Below are positions 5,839-8,277 of a stretch of DNA of 8,277 nt, piece by piece. How positions within the stretch are numbered: the stretch's first letter is position 1; each line of letters opens with the position of its first letter. Source of the DNA: Thermoflexales bacterium (lineage in GTDB: Bacteria; Chloroflexota; Anaerolineae; J036; Brachytrichaceae); assembly GCA_017998555.1 (NCBI GenBank), contig JAGOCU010000078.1:1-8277 (forward strand). The letters are read 5' to 3'. The notes under the pieces were generated by a model. The model saw only the letters and a list, made by a program, of their open reading frames with translations, was not told where the DNA came from and did not search any database. The position numbers were made by a program, and so were the translations under genes.

Positions 5839-6432
5839 ATGGCAAAACTACAGATTCCCGTTAGCAAAGGTCGATTCGTCGAGGAACCCCCGATCGCGAA
5901 GTTCCTGTTCTCGGACAAGCGCGCAGCCTGGCTGTGGCTTCCGCTCCGAATCTGGATGGGACTCCAGTGGATCGACGCGGCGTCCCATAAAGTGGTTGAC
6001 CCGGGCTGGCTCACCGGATCGGCTCTTCAGAAAAGCTGGACGAGCATGACCGCGATTCCGGCGACCGGCAAGCCGCCGATCAGCTTCGACTGGTATCGTG
6101 ACTTCATCAAGGGCCTGCTCGACAGCCAGAGCTACACCTGGTTCGGGCCGCTGGTTGCGTGGGGCGAGCTCCTGGTCGGCATCGCGCTCTTGGTTGGCGC
6201 ATTCGTCGGCATCGCCGCCTTCTTCGGCGCGTTCATGAACTGGAACTTCATCATGGCCGGCAGCGCGAGCAGCAATGGCTTGCTCCTGGCCCTCGCGGTG
6301 TTCCTGGCCCTGGCCTGGAAAGTCGCGGGTTACATCGGCGCGGACTATTTCCTGCTCCGCTTCGTGGGTGTCCCCTGGAAGGGTGAGGAAGCCAAGCCAA
6401 AAGAAAACTTGGCGCCTACGGCAGGCAGGTAG
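5839..6432 (+). CDS. DoxX-family integral membrane protein (TQO small subunit DoxD-like)
   Basis: A 197-residue protein with about four membrane segments near residues 29-47, 100-118, 120-140 and 146-172. A polar stretch between the first and second (residues 50-98, with DPGWLTGSALQKSW and FDWYRDFI) is the long loop usual in DoxX/DoxD proteins. The run FMNWNFIMAGSASSNGLLLALAVFLALAWKVAGYIGAD is characteristic of this family in aerobic bacteria. DoxD is the small subunit of thiosulfate:quinone oxidoreductase in Acidianus; other DoxX proteins are tied to redox and thiol stress, so the reaction here is not certain. The large loop and C-terminal tail (KGEEAKPKENLAP) are soluble. The ATG at 5839 is preferred over an in-frame ATG at 5758, which overlaps the promoter elements; GAGG precedes it by ten bases. 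A strong terminator follows, so it is probably transcribed alone. Confidence 0.85.
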   Translation: MAKLQIPVSKGRFVEEPPIAKFLFSDKRAAWLWLPLRIWMGLQWIDAASHKVVDPGWLTGSALQKSWTSMTAIPATGKPPISFDWYRDFIKGLLDSQSYTWFGPLVAWGELLVGIALLVGAFVGIAAFFGAFMNWNFIMAGSASSNGLLLALAVFLALAWKVAGYIGADYFLLRFVGVPWKGEEAKPKENLAPTAGR

Positions 6433-6466
6433 CAGCAAATAGAAGAGCGCGTTTGCGCAAACAGGG

Positions 6467-6500
6467 CAGCGGACGGGAAACCGTCCGCTGTTCCGTTTTT
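6467..6500 (+). terminator. Rho-independent terminator of the DoxX gene
   Basis: A perfect 10-bp stem CAGCGGACGG / CCGTCCGCTG with a GAAA loop is followed by TTCCGTTTTT. It begins 34 bases after the DoxX stop codon and is on the sense strand. Confidence 0.88.
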
Positions 6501-6541
6501 CGTTAATGGGGATGGAACCCACCGAACTGCCGAAGCACTGT

Positions 6542-6582
6542 CGGAAGGGCATGCCTCGGCTTCGCCGAGGCATGCCCTTCCG
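6542..6582. repeat. Perfect 19-bp hairpin with 3-base loop
   Basis: Arms 6542-6560 and 6564-6582 (CGGAAGGGCATGCCTCGGC and its exact complement) flank TTC. No U-tract follows on either strand. It shares no obvious sequence with the 47-bp palindromic repeat. It may be a repetitive palindrome of this genome or a bidirectional transcription barrier. Confidence 0.85.
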
Positions 6583-6609
6583 GATGAGCGTCTGCGCGAG
6601 GAAAAACGA

Positions 6610-6673
6610 AAGCGCCGCTCTGTGGGGAACCCCTGGGGGAGGGGGAATCGAGGTCACCCACAGAACGACGCTT
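6610..6673 (-). repeat. Imperfect 17-bp inverted repeat around a G-rich loop, pairing best in minus-strand RNA
   Basis: Arms 6610-6626 and 6657-6673 pair at 15 of 17 positions. The two mismatches are C-A in plus-strand RNA but become G-U wobbles in minus-strand RNA, so the full stem forms only there. The 30-base loop contains G5-A-G5. It lies downstream of the minus-strand CBS gene. Confidence 0.6.
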
Positions 6674-6709
6674 ACAAAGACGACGGTAACGGGTTGGCGG
6701 CAGCGCTGC

Positions 6710-6745
6710 CATGAACCGGCCGTGAGAGATCTCTCATGAACCGGC
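6710..6745. repeat. 11-bp direct repeat flanking a 14-bp palindrome
   Basis: CATGAACCGGC occurs at 6710-6720 and 6735-6745. Between them and touching the second is the perfect palindrome TGAGAGATCTCTCA (6723-6736). Function unknown; it could be a protein site or a small duplication. Confidence 0.5.
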
Positions 6746-6770
6746 GACAGGTCCTCCATTGGCCCGATGC

Positions 6771-6822
6771 GCAAGCGCAATCCCCCCGCCCGGCGTGTGC
6801 CAGGCGGGGGGATTGCGCTTGC
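6771..6822 (-). terminator. 20-bp perfect hairpin downstream of the CBS gene, possible terminator
   Basis: Arms 6771-6790 and 6803-6822 are perfectly complementary, with a C6 run paired to a G6 run and a small inner GGC/GCC stem in the loop. It starts 24 bases after the stop of the minus-strand CBS gene, the place for a terminator, but no U-tract follows. It could also stop readthrough from the plus strand. Confidence 0.5.
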
Positions 6823-6846
6823 AGGGCCAGATCCGGTTGACGAGGA

Positions 6847-7281
6847 CTAGGGCTTGGTCGGCTCCGGCAACATCTCGCGCACGAGCATGCGGAAAATGTC
6901 CGATTCGGTGATCACGCCGACCAGGCGATCATGGTCCAGGACCGGCAGGCCGCTGATTTTGTGAGCGAGCATCATCGCGGCCGCGTCACGGATGCTGGTA
7001 TGCGGTGACACGCTCAGCACATTCCGGCGCATGATCTTGTCGATCGTCAAGGTATCGAGCAGGTAATTAAGCTCCCACACGCTGAGTGAGGTGGCCGCCG
7101 AAGGCTCGGCCTCGCGGATGTCGCCCAGCGTAACGACGCCGACGAGCCGCCCGTCCTCGAGGACGGGCAATCGGCGAATCTTGCGCTCCTTCATCAGCCG
7201 ATGGGCCTCCGGGAGCGTTGTCTTTGGGGTGATCGTCACCGGATTTGGCGTCATCCAATCCAGCACCTGGTAATTTGTCAT
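6847..7281 (-). CDS. Two-CBS-domain protein
   Basis: A 144-residue protein consisting of a pair of CBS domains and little else. The first spans about residues 7-57 (DWMTPNPVTITPKTTLPEAHRLMKERKIRRLPVLEDGRLVGVVTLGDI). The second spans about 80-134 (IDKIMRRNVLSVSPHTSIRDAAAMMLAHKISGLPVLDHDRLVGVITESDIF). Such a tandem forms a Bateman module that binds adenine nucleotides in other proteins. As a stand-alone protein it probably acts as a sensor or partner of unknown target. The mycobacterial DosR regulon contains a similar protein (hypoxic response protein 1), which fits the neighbourhood of USPs. The ATG at 7281 has AGGAGG ten bases upstream. It diverges from the oxidase operon and shares a 305-bp regulatory region with it. 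Confidence 0.92.
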   Translation of the reverse strand: MTNYQVLDWMTPNPVTITPKTTLPEAHRLMKERKIRRLPVLEDGRLVGVVTLGDIREAEPSAATSLSVWELNYLLDTLTIDKIMRRNVLSVSPHTSIRDAAAMMLAHKISGLPVLDHDRLVGVITESDIFRMLVREMLPEPTKP

Positions 7282-7357
7282 GGCGTTTTGGCCTCCTGGT
7301 TTGCTTCACCATACGCTCATATTGCGTCTTGCGCGCCCACCACTTGAGTAGTTTCCT

Positions 7358-7373
7358 CTAGCCCACTGGCCAG
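7358..7373. promoter_or_regulatory. 7-2-7 inverted repeat upstream of the CBS gene (site C1)
   Basis: CTAGCCC-AC-TGGCCAG matches the site at 7475-7490 in 14 of 16 bases, including the AC centre. It lies 77 bases upstream of the CBS start codon, a reasonable distance for activation of that gene. Confidence 0.55.
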
Positions 7374-7398
7374 CCTGGAAGCTAGCCCAATCGCGTTC

Positions 7399-7445
7399 GG
7401 CGAGATCACCCTGCTTGTGTTTCGCCCGGGGAGGGTGATCTCGCC
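7399..7445. repeat. 47-bp palindromic repeat, copy 2
   Basis: Arms 7399-7412 and 7432-7445 pair over 14 perfect bases. Length equals copy 1, with about 34 of 47 identical positions. At two positions of the left arm (9 and 12) the base differs from copy 1 and its partner in the right arm (39 and 36) differs to match, so pairing is preserved. It lies between two divergent promoters, where a terminator would have no obvious gene to end. Confidence 0.8.
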
Positions 7446-7474
7446 ACCCATATTCTGGACAACTTCTCGTCAGG

Positions 7475-7490
7475 CTAGCCAACTGGCTAG
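7475..7490. promoter_or_regulatory. Perfect 7-2-7 inverted repeat upstream of the oxidase operon (site C2)
   Basis: CTAGCCA-AC-TGGCTAG, all seven pairs complementary. It lies 97 bases before the subunit IIa start codon. It is the cleanest example of the CTRGCCM-N2-TGGCYAG family, together with site A. Confidence 0.6.
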
Positions 7491-7533
7491 TCAGTACGTA
7501 CCCGGATGACCGGCACAAATCGGAATGGCCCTC

Positions 7534-7549
7534 CTATCATGTTGGCCAG
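7534..7549. promoter_or_regulatory. Weak half-conserved site near the oxidase promoter (site E)
   Basis: CTATCAT-GT-TGGCCAG has one exact half site; the other half matches CTRGCCA at four of seven bases. It also contains TATCAT (7535-7540), a possible -10 box. It lies 38 bases before the subunit IIa start. Marginal. Confidence 0.25.
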
Positions 7550-7586
7550 ATTACGTCAATATTCAGTTGTTAAGGGAGGATCTGGA

Positions 7587-7751
7587 ATGTCCGATACCGA
7601 ACACGCGCCATCCGAACAGGCGCAGCCAGACGAGGACAAGGTGACGCCGCGCGGCGCAACCGCGTTTGTCTTTGTCATGCTCGCCGGCTACATCATCTAC
7701 TGGGCGTATCTGTGGTACACGACCATCATTGAACGGGGCGTCGGCGGCTAG
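7587..7751 (+). CDS. Cytochrome c oxidase subunit IIa, ba3 type (CbaD-like)
   Basis: A 54-residue protein with an acidic, soluble N-terminus (residues 1-20) and a single membrane helix (about 24-46: GATAFVFVMLAGYIIYWAYLWYT), ending in ERGVGG. Its second half aligns with the 34-residue subunit IIa of Thermus ba3 oxidase (KPKGALAV...FFARG), sharing the start P-(R/K)-G-A and a closing RG. In ba3 this helix replaces one lost from subunit II and helps hold the complex in the membrane. Here it is about 20 residues longer at the N-terminus. The ATG at 7587 has GGGAGGA six bases upstream. Subunit II follows after 83 bp on the same strand, so one operon is likely. Small size makes the family call less certain, but the neighbour supports it. 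Confidence 0.82.
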   Translation: MSDTEHAPSEQAQPDEDKVTPRGATAFVFVMLAGYIIYWAYLWYTTIIERGVGG

Positions 7752-7834
7752 GGACCCCCACCCGCGCCGATTTCCGGGGGATATGCCCCAGGAGTTGGTT
7801 TGGGTGGTGGCACTTAACGCTCAAGGGAATCATC

Positions 7835-8277
7835 ATGCACATTGATCGCTACGAACGCGCCTGGCTGACCGCGGTGGGCATTGCGTTAGGGGCCTTTGCG
7901 GCCGCTATGGCAGCGGGCTTCATCTTGTTTGGCATTCGCCTGCCCTCGCCGGTTGCCAGAATCAACCCCAATTCCTTTGCCGGAACGCCCTATGCGAATC
8001 CCGGCATCAAGTCGCTTGGCGGCGGCCGCTACGAGGTCTTCATGACCGCCAAGATGTGGCAGTTCGACGCGGGCCGCGACAGCGGACCGGTGGGTGTGCC
8101 ACCCAAGGTCAAGATTCCGCGCGGATCTGAAGTGACGTTCTACGTGACCAGCCTGGACGTCGACCACGGCTTCTATATCGAGGGCCACGCCATTAATCTG
8201 GAAGTAATTCCCGGCCAGGTCGCCCGTGGAACGGTCACCTTCATGCAGCCCGGCGAGTTCAACATCATCTGCAACCA
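7835..8277 (+). CDS. coxB: Cytochrome c oxidase subunit II, ba3 type, C-terminus cut by window
   Basis: The 147 complete codons seen encode an N-terminal membrane helix (about residues 12-34) and then the cupredoxin CuA domain facing outside the membrane. It matches Thermus ba3 subunit II (VIHGFHVEG, NVEVLPGEV, PGEYRIICNQ): here DHGFYIEGHAINLEVIPGQV and PGEFNIICN. The first CuA ligand His is residue 111 and the first CuA Cys is residue 146, 35 apart as in Thermus (114 and 149). The window stops two bases into the codon after IICN, so the second Cys, the His and the Met ligands lie beyond it. The single N-terminal helix and the subunit IIa gene upstream are typical of B-type oxidases, which take electrons from cytochrome c or a copper protein and work at low oxygen. 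AAGGG lies eight to nine bases before the ATG at 7835. The catalytic subunit I should follow. Confidence 0.92.
   Translation, partial: MHIDRYERAWLTAVGIALGAFAAAMAAGFILFGIRLPSPVARINPNSFAGTPYANPGIKSLGGGRYEVFMTAKMWQFDAGRDSGPVGVPPKVKIPRGSEVTFYVTSLDVDHGFYIEGHAINLEVIPGQVARGTVTFMQPGEFNIICN

Larger units (their letters stand above)
6433..6846. other. 414-bp intergenic region between convergent genes, rich in hairpins, no gene seen
   Basis: No convincing coding region exists here on either strand; the frames that stay open have no ribosome site or family motif. It holds a terminator (6467-6500), a perfect 19-bp hairpin (6542-6582), an imperfect 17-bp inverted repeat (6610-6673), a direct repeat flanking a palindrome (6710-6745) and a 20-bp hairpin (6771-6822). 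Each is listed separately. Confidence 0.75.
7282..7586. other. 305-bp divergent regulatory region between the CBS and oxidase genes
   Basis: No gene is evident. The segment holds two 7-2-7 inverted repeats (7358-7373 and 7475-7490), copy 2 of the 47-bp palindrome between them (7399-7445), and a weak third site (7534-7549) near the oxidase start. A further half site CTAGCCC lies just after the first repeat, near 7382-7388. Confidence 0.7.

Noticed and set aside
6624..6645. Possible G-quadruplex in the loop of the 6610-6673 repeat
   Set aside because: Only three G runs of three or more are close together; a fourth is missing.
5848..6780. A 310-codon minus-strand frame opposite the DoxX gene
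   Set aside because: Low-complexity Arg/Glu-rich translation, spans the DoxX terminator and the hairpins, and has no recognisable domain.
1..8277. tRNA or rRNA genes, CRISPR arrays, insertion sequences with transposase, prophage genes
   Set aside because: None found on either strand. The repeats present are palindromes without spacers or transposase.

Overview
This is an 8.3-kb GC-rich bacterial window containing eleven genes. Two are cut by the window ends. No single marker fixes the taxon. The mix of a NarL-family two-component system, several single-domain universal stress proteins, a DoxX-type membrane protein and a ba3-type cytochrome oxidase with its small subunit IIa would fit Chloroflexota or a similar deep-branching aerobic lineage. 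That is an inference.

Layout. Minus strand, positions 1 to 5180: a cysteine desulfurase (SufS type, C-terminus cut off just after its catalytic Cys), a tandem array of four universal stress protein (USP) genes, a NarL/LuxR-type response regulator, and a soluble PAS-domain histidine kinase whose stop overlaps the regulator's start by 4 bp. Plus strand, 5292 to 6432: a single-domain response regulator diverging from the kinase, then a DoxX-family membrane protein followed by a strong intrinsic terminator. A hairpin-rich 414-bp gap separates the DoxX gene from a convergent minus-strand gene for a two-CBS-domain protein. A 305-bp divergent promoter region follows. Then the plus strand carries cytochrome c oxidase subunit IIa and subunit II, the latter cut at the first Cys of its CuA site.

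The most interesting pattern is a recurring 16-bp inverted repeat, CTRGCCM-N2-TGGCYAG (a 7-2-7 arrangement). Good copies lie between the kinase and the divergent regulator, upstream of the DoxX gene, and twice between the CBS gene and the oxidase operon. A weaker copy lies upstream of the USP array. The 7-2-7 inverted heptamer is the geometry known for NarL-type regulators, and one is encoded here. The kinase PAS domain also lines up with the FixL oxygen-sensor PAS at the haem-ligand His and nearby Arg. Together the content resembles the mycobacterial DosR dormancy regulon (USPs, a CBS protein, a NarL-family regulator). I infer a self-contained redox or oxygen regulon controlling stress proteins, a DoxX protein and a high-affinity terminal oxidase.

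A second pattern is a 47-bp palindromic element (GGCGAGAT...ATCTCGCC) present three times, always between genes. Two of the copies differ by paired, compensatory base changes. Several unrelated long perfect hairpins lie between the DoxX and CBS genes.
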